64,000 bases of DNA, from contig JAVGVS010000181.1 in NCBI GenBank assembly GCA_032718565.1, forward strand, positions 521,453-585,452. The letters are read 5' to 3'. A program made the position numbers and the translations under genes. Source of the DNA: Distichodus sexfasciatus (taxonomy: Eukaryota > Chordata > Actinopteri > Characiformes > Distichodontidae). The notes below the pieces were generated by a model. That model made no database searches. It had not been told where the DNA came from and was given only the letters and a program-made list of their open reading frames with translations. The stretch's first letter is position 1. Every line of letters begins with the position of its first letter. Positions 25,700-39,033 of the stretch are shown here, one piece after another.

Positions 25700-26450
25700 T
25701 GCTGGGAAGAGTTAAAAACATAATCAGATTAAACTTGATGGACATTGAGATGAACTGGGTTGAAATCTAATCAGGCTAAATTTGGTGAAATTTTGAATTG
25801 AAACCCTGAGATGTTTTTGGACATTGGTGAAGATATAAAGTTTAAAATCCCATCATGTTGAATTTCACGCAAATGAGAAACATCTGCTTCCAGGCAATCT
25901 GAATTTGATGGACATTAGGACGGTTTTGAGTGTAAGATCTGACTCATCTTTATTTGATGGACAGGAAGACGATTCTGGGTGTAAATCCCAAGTAGGTTGA
26001 ACTTGATGAAGACATTGAGGTGAAATTAAACTGAATTGGAGTGGATGCTGTGAAGATTTTGAAGAGTTGGAAAGAGTTTAAATCACAATCAGGTTGAACT
26101 AGATGGACATTGCTAAAATGGAAACCCCAAGCAACCTGAATTTGGTGTACACTGAGTAGGTTTAAAGTTCAAACAGAAATCTAATCAGACGTAACGTCAT
26201 GGCTGTCCCAAGCAATTTGACGTTGGCAGAATTTTGCTGGATTTTTTGAGTTTATTCCCAAATGAATTAAATTAGTTGGACATTAAAAAGAATTTGAGTT
26301 AAAATCCCCAGTAATTTCACATGGTGGACATTGGGAAGGATTAGAGTTTACTATCTACTCAGATGAAATTGCCTGAACAAAAAGTTTAATTTGATGAATA
26401 TTGGGCAAGTTTAAATCCCAAGCCATTTTTAGTTTGACGGACACAACCTT
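25700..26450. repeat. Decayed minisatellite, about 55-70-bp unit
   Basis: Repeated core TTGATGGACATTGxGAxG...TTTGAGTTTAAATCCCAATCAGGTTGAA appears around ten times with heavy divergence (for example near 25736, 25830, 25905, 25957, 26000, 26100, 26275, 26320 and 26390). It resumes at 27450-27570. Confidence 0.6.
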
Positions 26451-26877
26451 TGTCCTTATAAAGTCCTGCCAAATCACCACTGACCCACTGTGCAAGGCCC
26501 TGACTCGCAATAACCAGCTGGATAAACATCTGACCTTCCACTGTGACCCCAATTTCCTCTTATGTCTGTCCGTCACTTGGCCCCTGGAAGGCTGGGATAT
26601 GAAAAGACTGAATTTCAACTGTTGGTTCTTCCATTTGTGTGGACACACAGCCAATTCAAACTAGTTTGTGCTTTCTGGAAGCTGTAGAACATTCCAAAGT
26701 CCTTCCTCGAACATAAAAGATGTCAAACATTTATGAATGATAGGAATGGCATTCAGAAACCATTCCACCACTTTTGGTTTTCCTTTTCAGTGGCAGTAGG
26801 TTGGTTTCCCTTTTGTCAACACCTTATTTTTCGTGGAGATGGTGGTTAACAAATGACATAAATAGCCTTAATATCTA

Positions 26878-27430
26878 GGGATGTTGAAATAAATCATGTA
26901 ATCGATGCACCGTGATTCAGATGTGAACGATTCTGCATCGATGCAGTAGCAGACCATGATCGATTATATCATAATGATGTTGCTTGGTGATTTTCTGGCT
27001 GCGGCATAAAAATTCTAGTTAAAAAGAACTATAGTAACTACAGCTGACCGATCTGTGATCCATAGCCAATCTACATGCAATGTGAAGTAATGTAGAAAAA
27101 TCTCGATGCATCGCGATGTTTGATTATCGATGTGTTGACATGGCAATCAAAATTGAATCAATTTGATTCGATGATCATGTCAACGATTCAATACGATTTG
27201 ATGCGATATCTCGACGCATCACGATGATCGATTATCAAAACGTTGACATGATTATCATAAATGAATCAATTCGATTATCATGTCACTGGTTCGATGCGAT
27301 GCGATATCGATGCATTGCGATGTTCGATTATTGAATACGTTGGACAAGAAAATTGTAATTTAATGGAACGTTCTCATGTCAGCTATTTTGATTAAATCGA
27401 TATCTCAATGCATCATGATGTTCAGTTTGA
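26878..27430. repeat. ATCGATGCATCGCGATG tandem/dispersed repeat
   Basis: Several copies, roughly 95 bp apart, of GATGCATCGCGATGTTxGATTATC, GTTGACATG and AATCAATTxGATTCGATGATCATGTCA. Self-complementary CGATGCATCG-like cores are frequent. Confidence 0.6.
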
Positions 27431-27569
27431 ATCATTGATTTCACCAGTGTAAATATCTCAAGCAGATTGAATTTGTTCGACGTCTAAAAGGTTTCGAGAT
27501 TAAAATCCATTCAGGTTGAATATCATGAACATGAGGAAATTCAAGAAATCTGAATTTGGGCACAATCTG

Positions 27570-29140
27570 AATGGATAATATTGTCAACGGAGAGAATGGA
27601 GAATATAAATAAATGGAACTGTGTCCATTTGAGATGGTGATCAATATCACAGAGGTGAATTTTAACAAACAAGATAAATAATATTCATATATATTAACAT
27701 TTTTGGGGTCTAATTATAATCTGTGATTCTTTGATGAATATTGGGTAATATATGGCATGTGTCTTGTATATGAAATATTTCCTCTCTTCTTACTACATCA
27801 CAACTGCACCGTCCAGCACTGTTGTTTTAATCGAACGTGGAATGTGTCAGCACCTCGGGAGAATTCTGCGTGTGTATAATCTCTCTCGCTCTGAAACGAT
27901 GCCCTTAATGATTAAGCGAGGTGATTTTGGTTTTATGCGTCTCTTTCTCAGAACCTCTTCTTTCAGCATGCTGGACACACACACACACACACTGCTCTTT
28001 TTCCTCGAGTGGACAGGGCGAATGAGCTCAGAGCAGGCCCAGGCCAAGGAGGCTGATGTCATTGTGGCTGATAACAGCTTTCAGATGTGTTTTTCTTGGC
28101 ATGAGAATAGCGTGGGGGCGACTTATTCCATTACACATCACCCAGGCATCGGTCTCGGCTGCCAAATAATCGTATGGTGATGTCACGCTGGACGTACAGG
28201 CTACTGGTGAGAGGGCGCTGGCGTGCCAGGGTGTCGCTCGCCACCGATGACGCTGTAGAAATCTCATAATAAGTACCAGCGAGAGAGTCTCTCTTTATGC
28301 GCTTGTGGCCAGTTGGGTGCAGGGCTGCAATTAAATGAGCTTTCTTTAAAAAGGAAAAACAAACATTTCGGGATTATACGCCCTCGTAATAGCGATTATC
28401 GTAATGCTTCTCGGACCGCGTCCCGACCCGACGGTTTTCGTCGTGTCTGTAACGAAGGTCGGCCTTAAAAGCGGAGATTTTCTAAACAATAATAACACAT
28501 TGTTTTGGCCCAGACCAGTTGTTTATCACGGTGATGCGTAAAATGGCCCGAAAAACACAGGCGACATCAGGACTATCGATCTGCGCGTTTAGGCGGTAAC
28601 CGTTTGCCAACCAGCTCTCTATAGAGTTAAAGGTTTCGCGCCGGAAGCGGAAATATTTGGATAAATCCATTAGGCCCAAAAAAATACGCGCCGACTCGCC
28701 CGTCACAAAGGCAAAGCCTTCTGCTCTTAAAAAGTGAGGTAATTGTCAGAGACTTAATTTAATCAGTGCGGTGAAAAGAAACGAGAGGGGGGATGTGATT
28801 GAAGTTAGCGGGCCCCAGAGGGCTCGCGTTACAAAGAGGTGAGCGGCAGGGTCTGATTAAAACGCCCGGCTTTATTAGCCGACGCTAGCCTTTCGCCGTC
28901 CGTTGCGACATCAGGAAGTGAGCGCGTCTTTAGACACTTAAGTGGAAACGAGTCGATGTGGAAGAGCAGGATAAGCTCTCCGTGAACCGGTCTAGTGATG
29001 GAGCATTAGTCACACCTGAGTCTGGATCTGGAATGAAGAGCACGAACGTCACTTTTAATCATTTTAAATGAGTCTCTCTCTGTCGGATGAGGAGCAGGTT
29101 ACCACCTTTTTCTGATTATTTTTAATGTTCAACATTGCAT
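27570..29140. other. Intergenic, no gene seen
   Basis: A frame at 27752-28180 on the plus strand is open for 142 codons but reads through a CA microsatellite (27975-27994) and has no domain. A CpG-richer stretch at 28380-28920 shows no exon I can defend. Confidence 0.4.
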
Positions 29141-29149
29141 GCGAGAACT

Positions 29150-29480
29150 TTCCTATGTGAGTGATTATTTGTCATTGTGAACACACCACACCATGGCACA
29201 CAGTGCCCCACAACCAAATGTGACCCCTGCATTTGACCCATCTGTCGCCGCAGCGGGCTGCTTTGAAATGGGCAGTTATTTGATGTTGGAAGGTCGCCAG
29301 TTCGATTTCAGACCGGTAAAGGTGCCACTGAGGTACTCATGAGCAAGTTGCCGTCCCCAAGCACTGCTCCTCGTGGATGGGTCATGAAAGGGCAGCTCCT
29401 GGGGATGTGTGCAGAGGTCACATTTCGTTGTGGTGTGCTGTGGGCTGTGTCCGTCCCCAATGATATAATCACTCACATAA
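29150..29480 (-). mobile_element. tRNA-derived SINE copy
   Basis: Contains GGTCGCCAGTTCGATTTCAG, GACCGGTAAAGGTGCCACTGAGG, ACTCATGAGCAAG, CCGTCCCCAAGCACTGCTCC and GTGCTGTGGGCTGTGTxCxxxCCCCAATGATA with a diverged inverted tail copy at its left (29150-29270), so it is composite. The orientation given is tentative. Confidence 0.55.
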
Positions 29481-29559
29481 AAGCATCTGCTCAATGCTAG
29501 AAACCAAATCCTTCAGGCACAAACTTGACTGTTACGAAGTCTTCAGGTATCTTGTGGGG

Positions 29560-29775
29560 TAGTGGGTGGCGTAACGGTTGGAGAGTTGACCCTGTGATCA
29601 GAAAGTGGCCGGTTCAAGTCCCAGGACAGTGAAGGTACCACCGAGGTACTCGTGAGCAAGGTACCGTCCCCAGGCACTGCTCCTTCACAGATGGGTAAAT
29701 GTCACTTTCACTTTCAGGTAGATGAAAGAATTGGTGGGATCAAACAGTTGCCGTAAATGCTGTAAATGGGTAAAT
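29560..29775 (+). mobile_element. tRNA-derived SINE copy
   Basis: Head GGGTGGCGTAACGGTTGGAG (A-box region) and GGCCGGTTCAAGTCCCAGG (B box), body GGTACCACCGAGGTACTCGTGAGCAAGG, tail GTAAATGCTGTAAATGGG. One of at least six related copies or fragments in the window (about 4250, 4985, 18180, 29150, 53290, 53550). Confidence 0.7.
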
Positions 29776-30079
29776 GGGTCTTCTTCGTCTTCGCCACAGC
29801 AAGTCATCGTTGGCGACATATTAATTCGGCAGAAGTTCTACACCAGGTGCCGTTTCTGCTGTACGTTTATTCTGTAATTTTATTCCATTGGCTCATGCAT
29901 GTAAAGTGTGTATGTGTGTAGAACTCAAGATTTAGGGCTGGTTTCTTGAACATGGATTAAGTACCAATGGAGATTTACCATTCAAACTCAAAACTAGTCT
30001 AAGTCTGGAAGCTTAATCTTAGACTGGGAAACTGACCCTTAGTGTTTAGATGATCAGTTAAGATCGATCCATCGATCAC

Positions 30080-30403
30080 CCATTGTTCAGTAGGTCAGTC
30101 AGTCAGTCTCCGAACCGACTGATCCCAACTGGGGTCGCGGGGGAACCGGGGTGTAACACACGCAAGGAGCACACACACTCACACAACACACACACATTCA
30201 CACCTTCTGAGGAGGCCAATTTAGAGTCACCAATTAACCTATATTGCATGCCTTTGGACTGTGGGAGGAAGCCGGAGCACCCGGAGGAAACCCACGCGAA
30301 CACAGGGAGAGCATGTAAACTCCACACTGAAAGGCACCGCGATCGAACCCAGGACCTTTGTGCTGTGAGGCGGCAGCGCTAACCACTGCGCCACCGTGCC
30401 GCC
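30080..30403 (-). mobile_element. tRNA-headed SINE (GGCGGCACGGTGGCGCAGTGG type)
   Basis: On the minus strand it begins GGGCGGCACGGTGGCGCAGTGG (A box) and carries GGTCCTGGGTTCGATCG (B box), then the well-known fish block complementary to GGAGGAAACCCACGCGAACACAGGG, ending near the GTCAGTCAGTCAGTC run. A partial copy is at 58125-58300. Confidence 0.8.
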
Positions 30404-33400
30404 CTTGTTCATTTGGTACAATTTGAAATTTCATTTTAAGCCATTTACTCAAGGTTTTTTTACGTGAGATTTATTAGAAGTACGAACTTCTGAACAATTC
30501 TGCAGTTAAAGAATACAAGGAATCAACTTTCTTAAGAAAAACTTTAAGAATAAAAACATTGGTAAATGAGGCGCAGTGATTTTAAAGACCCTCAGGAGCT
30601 CTGCTTCTACTGAAAGCTTTTCACTAAACCACACCTCTCAGCATGTAATGTCTTTTTTTGCGAGCGCATCTAGGCAAGTTCTTAAACGTGGGCGGATGTA
30701 AGCGGAAACGCTTGAGGAATTAAGCGAATCCAGCACCAGACCACACCTGTCACAGGTATATGGGCCCTCGGTGTCACCTGATCGGCTAAAAGCAGCGCTT
30801 TTGGCTTCAACAGTCGTTCGTGTTAATGAGCGGGCGGAGCGACTAAGCGGCCATTGTTACAGGCCATAAACCTCAGGTTAAAAAAGGGCTCCACCCATCA
30901 TTTGGCTTTTGTTGATGGAATGGGGAGGATCATTAGTGTGTGTGGGTGTGTGTGTGTGCGTTTACGTGTGTGTATTTGACATCTGCAAAGCCTAGGCTCA
31001 TTTATAAAAAGATGGTGAGATTATTTTTTCGTTTTCAAGTGTAAATAAAGTTAACCTACAGGTTTTTCAAGTTTTGAGGCGGTTTGCTGAGTGGGAGATT
31101 TTAAAGCTGGATAATTCTGAAAACTAACCCAGCGTCTACAGTGTTCCTCCAGACAAAACATGACACGAAACCATTTTTATGCTCGATACCGATATTGTAA
31201 ATTTGGATATCCTGACTTTTTGGCACAAATCCGATACAGTCTCTGCGTCTTTTTTAAAACAGAAAATAATACTTTAAAAATGTCTGAATACATGACTGAG
31301 ATTATTCTGTTATGCTTAAGGAAATATTTGACTTAAATACTCTTTTCCAAACTAAAACAATGTAATAATTTCACACACATATGTATGCTAAATTATTTAT
31401 TATTTAAAATAACACCTTTAAAATTTAGTTCACCTTTTAGGGGATTTATTGGTGTAGCATGTTCTGGAAGCAATTAACGGCGTAAGGTGACATATTACTG
31501 TATTCTTAAATGTTTAAATTTAAAATATTTCATACATGAAGGGTTTTTAGCACACGTCGCCGGATATTTACGATGCGCTTGTCACACCGTTTTCAGTGCA
31601 GCTCTGCTAATCGACTATTTATAACGTAATTATGATGTTTGGCAGTGGAGTGCCGTGAAGCAAATTTGGATTCATTGCAGCCGAGCAGAAAGCCGTGGAT
31701 GACCTTGATTTATCCCTGCACTCCCTCCAGGATGCTTTTGATAGGCTAACGCTTTGCAGCATAGCCAATCGGATTAGATTATAGATTAGAGCCTCTTAGC
31801 TGTTGCCTCGGCACTCCGTCGTCCTCATTGTCATGTAGACTAATTAATTCGGTCTGCCCGTCTTTTCACAACTGCAGCAAGCATTCATCGAGTTTAGTAT
31901 CTGATGCAACCGTCCATAATAACGCAACACGTCTGCTGCAATCTGAGAACATTATTAGATCAGATGCGTCTTACTTTGCAAATGCCAACTTGACAGTGGG
32001 TAGATCATTGGCTTTGGCTCCTTACCAGCGTCATCTACTTTATTATGCAATCACCAATTAGAATATTTAACAGTAATAAATATAGTAATGCAAGTGTGAG
32101 GGCTGTGTGTTGATTCAGTTGGTTCAATAATAAAGAAGAGTTCAGCCAAAAACAATCAAGAACTTATTAAGAAAGTGTAGAATTCCCGATGGATTTTGTG
32201 CTGTTCGCGATCGCCAATAATACAAAAAACAAATTCAGGCCATCCCCGCAAATTCATTACTACCGTACAATTTCTGTTCTGCAACTTCTCTGCGAGAATT
32301 ATTTGGAACCAAGACTCACTTGTTACGTTTAGAAGACGCAGAAAATATGTGATAAAAGCGCCTCATGTTCACCGTCAAAAATAACTAAATGACTTATGGT
32401 TAATAAAAATAACAGTGGTTTAGTTCCTTCATTTCAGTTCATCGTTAAAGAATCATTATATTGAGGAACAAAATCTGAGGCCACTATATGTAACTTTGAC
32501 TTACTCCCACAACTTTATTGCAACAAAATGCCTAAAACACTGTTACTTTCATTGCAATTTTTTGAAAAGCTGTGGCAAAATCAGGCATTTTGGGCCGCAA
32601 CAATCTCAAAAAAGGCAGTGAAATCCTGGAGGGAATGAATACTGTATATATGATTCATCAGAAACAAACAAGAGCTCTTTCAAATTACACTAGAAAAACA
32701 GAATTGTTTGTTTAACAAAACCCCTTTCCTTATATTATTTTTGGAATTGAGAAGCCACAAAATTACTCTTAGGAATCAACTTCTGGAACATACTGTTGAT
32801 TCCCAAGAACTGTAGTAATTATCTTATAAGCAACTGCTTCATTAGAAAATGGAAAATGACAGTCCAGTTTCTCATTTACAGTCTTGCTGAACCCGGAGCT
32901 GAAACATCATGTAGGCATTTGTCCCTGTAACACGAATCCATCGACGAGGACATAAAAGGTCTGATTATTTGACCCCTGTATCGAATAATCACTTTCCTTC
33001 TAATAAAGAGGCTTATAGAAAGAAAGCAAAGTGTGCAACTTGAGCCATGGCCAAGCTTCGCTGCTAAATAGAAAACATGTTCTCATAATCGTAACCATGA
33101 CGCTCAGGATCAGGGACCACCAGAAGACCCCCAGGAGAACACTTCACTCACATTCAGATCTGTTTTCCCAGCGTCCCTCGATACTCTCCACTTGACGTGT
33201 TAGACGTGTGTCTTATTGAGGCCAGGCACCGATTATGTCTGCGGCGTCCAAAATAGCTCTTACGGGTATCAAAACAGCCGAGGTTATCTGGTCAGCATCG
33301 GTTAGGTCTGTTTCCGACAATCCAAGTAAGAAACCTCCATTCATAAAAGCGTGTGACCCGTTTGAACTCTCTTGAACTTTTTCTAAGGTCAGGTCAAGCA

Positions 33401-33560
33401 GAAAAAGTCGTTGTGGGTTTACAGTTAAAGAATGACATTTATCAGACTCTCAAATCTTGATTGACTTTTATACCACTTAAAGGAACAGTATCCATTTCTA
33501 GAGCAACTTGTGGTTAAGGGACTTGATCTAACGGCGGTAGTGCTGCAAGTAGGATCAAGC
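30404..33560. other. Intergenic, no gene seen
   Basis: Contains fragments of two dispersed repeats: AAGAATAAAAACATTGGTAAATGAGGCG (about 30547) and a GTCCCTCCAGGATTT-type fragment, here ATCCTGGAGGGA (about 32530-32635; second copy at 42655-43020). A short GT run is at 30938-30960. Confidence 0.45.
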
Positions 33561-33589
33561 TGGATTTCAACCTGTGACCTCTTGGAAAT

Positions 33590-34142
33590 GCTAAGTTAGA
33601 GATACTAACTTAACTACTCTCTCCTGTAACTTATCATTTGTAAAGCTACTTTTAAAACCTCGTAGCTTTTCCAGTAACATTTTTTTTTATAAGTGATGTA
33701 CTGCCCATGGCAGTATTTATCAAAATGTAGAACTCTGAAAGTGAAACAAACAAGAACTTACACATTGAACTTACGTCATGGCCGAAAATCAAAACACTCT
33801 CCACCTTCAAAACGCCATTGAAACTGTTGTTTTGGAGTTTTGTCATTACAACGTTAAATGTTAATACAGATTTTTACATTACTTTTGACATCATGTTTTA
33901 CTTTTGACATCATGTTTCATTTTGGTGTATCTTACGCAAGCTGAAAAATCTAAACACTCTTTACCTCCGGAATTTGGCATCACATTGTTACAAATATATA
34001 GATTTTCAAATATCAAGTATTACTGGATGAAACAGCTTTAATGTAGAAGCTCGTAGTGTAGCTAACTACTATATTAAAACAATAGCTTAGCTGTAGTGTA
34101 GTTACTTTTAATCATAAGCTTGAAAAAATATCATTCAACACT
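33590..34142. mobile_element. GCTACTTTTAAA-type TIR element, inverted copy
   Basis: Left end AAAGCTACTTTTAAAACC...GTAGCTTTTCCAG; right part GTAGCTAACTACTATATTAAAACAATAGC and GTAGTTACTTTTAATCA, ending ATTCAACACTG. This is the reverse of the elements at 38.1-39.6 kb. Confidence 0.6.
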
Positions 34143-34162
34143 GCCGATAGTTAAAATTCACA

Positions 34163-34339
<177 letters not shown>

Positions 34340-34819
34340 TTTTATTAGAGGAAACAAACGAGGCTTAATGGGCCATTGGTTACGTACTGTTTTGAACTGT
34401 TTAGTACAGTGTGAGGTTTGGGACGCAGCCATGGACTTACAGATGGCGTTAGGTCGTGACAGCTGTTGAAATACCCTGGCCTGGCGAGTCACTCTCCCAA
34501 GCTCCACTTCTTCAACTCTCATTAGCTCATGACTTGTCCGTGTCTTTCGCTGCTTGTCTAAAAGTAGAAATTCTCTTTTTATTTGGGTCATTGGTTATTT
34601 GTGACGTGAACTGTCACTGTTATTTCAGCTCCATGGCTACTTGGAATATACGTGAAAGTGGCTTGGTTGCAAACATGGTGGAAAGACGCTATAAAAACAG
34701 TTTTAATTCAGATAAGTGAAATATTTAGACAGTACATTTGATGACATAAATATTTGTTGATGGGATTTTGAAGTGTGCACAGTGCTGTGAGTGTATTCGA
34801 AGTAAATTTAGTCCAGAAA

Positions 34820-35140
34820 CCAAAAGTATCCACCTTTGTTTTGACTTGTGATCTGAGCGATACTTTTAAAGCAGTGATGTATTAAAATGCCCTGTTCTGG
34901 ATCCCTTAAGGAACTTTCCAATAGGGAACTGGCATCACGTGTTATTCGAGAAGTAAACGATAAGCTTTGTAAATATAAAGGGACTAAAGACTGAGCCTTG
35001 TGGAACACCCCTTTAATCGAGCAACATTCTTTCCTTCTTGGAAGGCAGCCTAGAGTCAGATCTGTCATGAGTGATGTGTACTCTATAATAAACTGATTAG
35101 AGCATTGTGAGTCTGTGGTGATCGTCATTTGAATCTTGAA
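34820..35140 (-). pseudogene. Relic of a non-LTR retrotransposon reverse transcriptase
   Basis: On the minus strand, 35009-34971 translates to GVPQGSVFSPFIF, a close match to the reverse-transcriptase block GVPQGSVLGPLLF. A stop codon lies two codons upstream and no FxADD motif is found downstream in frame, so it is dead. The 112-codon open frame over the same region is a shifted, meaningless frame. Family (L2/Rex/RTE-like) not resolved. Confidence 0.5.
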
Positions 35141-35149
35141 CTGCACATG

Positions 35150-36020
35150 AGGTTATGGTTATAAATTCATATGTTCCTTCCGTAGTTGTAATGTGTCACT
35201 GTCTATCACTGTGTCGGAGAACAAAATATGGAAATATTGTTTTATTCATCATTAACAGTGGGCAAAATGGGCGGTAGTGACAGAACTGTCTCCCTCTCTC
35301 TTACGATCGAATCTAGTAATGACACAAATATCTTTTTATGCACCATGAGCAAGCGTTCTATGAATGATAACACAATGACAAATGTGTTGTTTTGGTGTTT
35401 TGCTGCAGGAGCTTTATTTGGACTCCTATAACACACTTTTCACTCTTGGTGCTCTCCCTCTTTCTCTCTTTCAGCATCATGTGAGCTGAGTTAGTTCAGT
35501 GACAAAAAAAATCAGTATTTTGTATTTTGCTGATGACAATTTGTGACTCTGTTGTGATTGGTTTTGTTTTTTGTTTTTTAATTTGTGGGGTTATAGATTT
35601 CCATTTTTCTGCTGTAATTTACCAGTGTCACTGTTTATCGCTGTGTCAAATTACGATTTGGCCCCACTCTGATGTTTGAGAAACCTTTGGGGAAATACCC
35701 ATGGAGGTTGTGATTTCATCCTCGAGTTACTGTAATGTTTTGTAGTGCAGAGGATATTCCTTCCTCGCAATTGCAACTCGAATTCAGTTCAGTGCCTTAA
35801 AAAAAAAAATCAGTGAGTGGAATGTCAGATATGAAGTTGGTAATTTCTTTTTCGCTTGTGGCTGTGGTTCATTAGATCCTCCTTCCTGCATAAATAAAGC
35901 ACAGCCAGGCCACAATAGTTGTCAAGGCGATAGGAGGAAGCATTCACCTGAAATAGCTGCTGCTGCTCGCGCTCCTCATTCCACTCATCTTTTATTAAAG
36001 CACACTTGTGTTCAGGCCGG
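35150..36020. other. Intergenic, diverged internal repeats
   Basis: ACTGTCTCCCTCTCTC...AATGACACAAATATCT (about 35285-35335) is echoed at about 36565-36625 (ACTCTGTCTATCCCTCTC...ATGACACAAATATCTC). GTGTCACTGTCTATCACTGTGTC (35191) is echoed at 35625. No gene is seen. Confidence 0.4.
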
Positions 36021-36027
36021 CGTCATT

Positions 36028-36271
36028 AGGGGTGTGCACATATACACACACAGACATAGACACACACACATACACACACACGCACACACACACGTGGAGT
36101 GGGTGTGACCCTCCTCCCACTCATCTGTCGCAATCTTGATTACACACCCAAACCCTCCCAAGACAAATAGTTCAGGACGATGAAAAAAATCCCACCCCTT
36201 CACACTACCCGCCCTGCACACACACTTTACTGTTCTTTTCCATTCACTGAAGGCTTTCTCCCTCTCTCTCT

Positions 36272-36339
<68 letters not shown>

Positions 36340-36435
36340 CTCTCTCTATATACATATATGTGTGTATATGTATATATATATATACACATATACATATATA
36401 TATATATATAGAAGAGAGAGAGAGAGAGAGAGAGA
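36028..36435. repeat. Compound CA / CT / GT / AT / GA microsatellite
   Basis: Successive dinucleotide blocks: CACACA at 36040-36095, CT at 36258-36275, GT, AT, CA at 36311-36339, AT and GA at 36415-36435. Confidence 0.95.
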
Positions 36436-36830
36436 AATTTATTGGTGTTTTGTTATGTTCTTTACTTTCTACCTTTGCGCTCTCTCTCTTTCTTCTCCTC
36501 TTTTGGATGATTTGTGGTGATTTTAAGTGTTTTATTCGCCATTAAAGAGTGTTTTATAAACAATAGTGACTCTGTCTATCCCTCTCTTTATGTTCAAATC
36601 AATATATGACACAAATATCTCCAATAGTGTAATGGCAACAACAGTATTCTTGGTATTTTGGTGTGTTATTGTATATCTTGTAAATAGTTTATGGGTTAAA
36701 CACTTGCCAGCTATCCTTTAACTTTTATTCTTGGTTTCTCTCTCTTTCTTTCAGTCTCCCGGCCTTCTGTGAGGTATAGTTTCGGTATAAAATATTTATT
36801 TAGTATTTTGCTGTATACATATGTATTTGT

Positions 36831-37370
<540 letters not shown>

Positions 37371-38099
37371 CGTAGTGAAACTAGTTCCAGTACTGATTCT
37401 CTGGTACTTATGAAACGCGTCCATTATCCCTCTCTGGAATGTTCTCTCTTCCTGTTGGCCAACCGCGAGCGTGACGAGGCAGAATCCACTCATGCCTGAG
37501 TTACGCGCTCGTCAGGCGTCTTCCCGCTTTTTCCTCAAGCCTGAGGCGTAGGTAAAGTCGCCACATCTTTACAACGAGCACTGAATAATCCCTCACTTAC
37601 TTTCCCCATGAGAGGAGAAGCATCTCCCACCTCTGAGTATAAACAAACCGCAAATCACGGCGAGTAACGGTCAGTGTTGACCTGACAAACAATATCAAAC
37701 ACATTTCCAGCAAACTTTAATATGTCATTATAAAGTAACTTAGAGATTCACAGTTACATTAGTCATAGAACTAACGTTGAGTAAATTGATTCATATGAAT
37801 CTGGATGCTTGAACGATCTGTCTTCATCAATTTAAATATATATATATTTTTTAAATATATTTGAATAGCGTACATTTGTAATGTTCTTACATTTAATTAT
37901 TAAACTTAAAGTCAAGTAACTTTTTGGTTGTATACTTTTCCTTGTATTCCCTATATATATAATAGTGTATAATTTGTAAATGCTAAAATGTATTTTTTTA
38001 AATCAATGATTTATTACAGTTTATTTTATATGCAGTCAATTCTGTTCATATTTTATGAGACATATTCAAATAACTTACTTAAAACCTAATATAGTCACA

Positions 38100-38650
38100 A
38101 ATATTTTTGCCAGCAAAAGGGAAGCTATTTTTAAACAGTAGCCTTTCATACTACAAGCTAATTAATGACTAAAAGTAGCTACAGCAAAGCTACTGTTTTA
38201 ATATAGTAGTTAGCTCCACTACAGAGTAAAAAGTACCTAGCTACAAATTGCAGCTATTTCACCTGCTAGCTGGAAATACCCAAAAGAAAATGATATATAT
38301 TTTTTGTAATAGTGTCACATTTTGCCCTGCTTCTCCGCTATTTGCAAAATAAATAGTTACTTTTTAAAGCAACAGCTTTGCTGATAAGCTACTGGAGACA
38401 AGTAGTTGAGTAAGTAGCATCACTATGCGTGATGCTCCTCACTACTCCCCAACATTGGTAGGTTTTTGTAGATTTAAACAACTTTAGTGTGATGGCCCTG
38501 CTGTAAAAACAACGATGTGGGATTGATGAAAAAAGAATCTATTTAATGAGGTTTTTGATGTACAGATTAGCTTCGCTGCTTGATAAGCTACTGAAAAAAG
38601 AGGTTGAGTTAATAACGTTGCTACTTGGAATTAGCTACTCCCCAACACTA
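38100..38650. mobile_element. GCTACT-type TIR element and a solo end
   Basis: 38110-38458: GGAAGCTATTTTTAAACAGTAGCC... ends TCACTACTCCCCAACATTG. 38572-38650 is a second right end (GATAAGCTACTGAAAAAAG ... CTACTCCCCAACACTAG). Confidence 0.6.
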
Positions 38651-38859
38651 GCGACATGGCTTTTAGATCGGAGTTTTTTCGTCAGATGAAATCCTGGCAG
38701 GCAGCAGCATGTGTGCAGAGAACGGACAACCGTCATTGACCCACAATTCTCTTTTTTCCTGCCTGTGTGTGGGTAGCTAAAGGTGGGCGGAAGTGGAGCG
38801 TTAGTCATTCCCGAATAAGAGCGCATCCGCATGGCTCAGAGGAAGACAAGGGCCTCTAG

Positions 38860-38895
38860 AGACACACACACACACAATCAGAATAGACACACACA
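38860..38895. repeat. Short CA runs
   Basis: Two ACACAC runs separated by ATCAGAATAG. Confidence 0.8.
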
Positions 38896-39033
38896 CTCTC
38901 AAACCAACACAAGCAAGCCTGGACACTGATTTTTTTGGTCAGTGTCTTAATTCAACCTGTAAATCCAGGACTTGTAGAGACAGTGAAGTGAAAGCCATAC
39001 TGCTTGTAGGCTGACGTACGTTTGGGTAAACTA

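Noticed and set aside
27752..28180. 142-codon open frame
   Set aside because: Reads through a CA run (27975-27994), has no domain and no splice or start support.
34808..35146. 112-codon open frame on minus
   Set aside because: Out of phase with the reverse-transcriptase motif in the same DNA.
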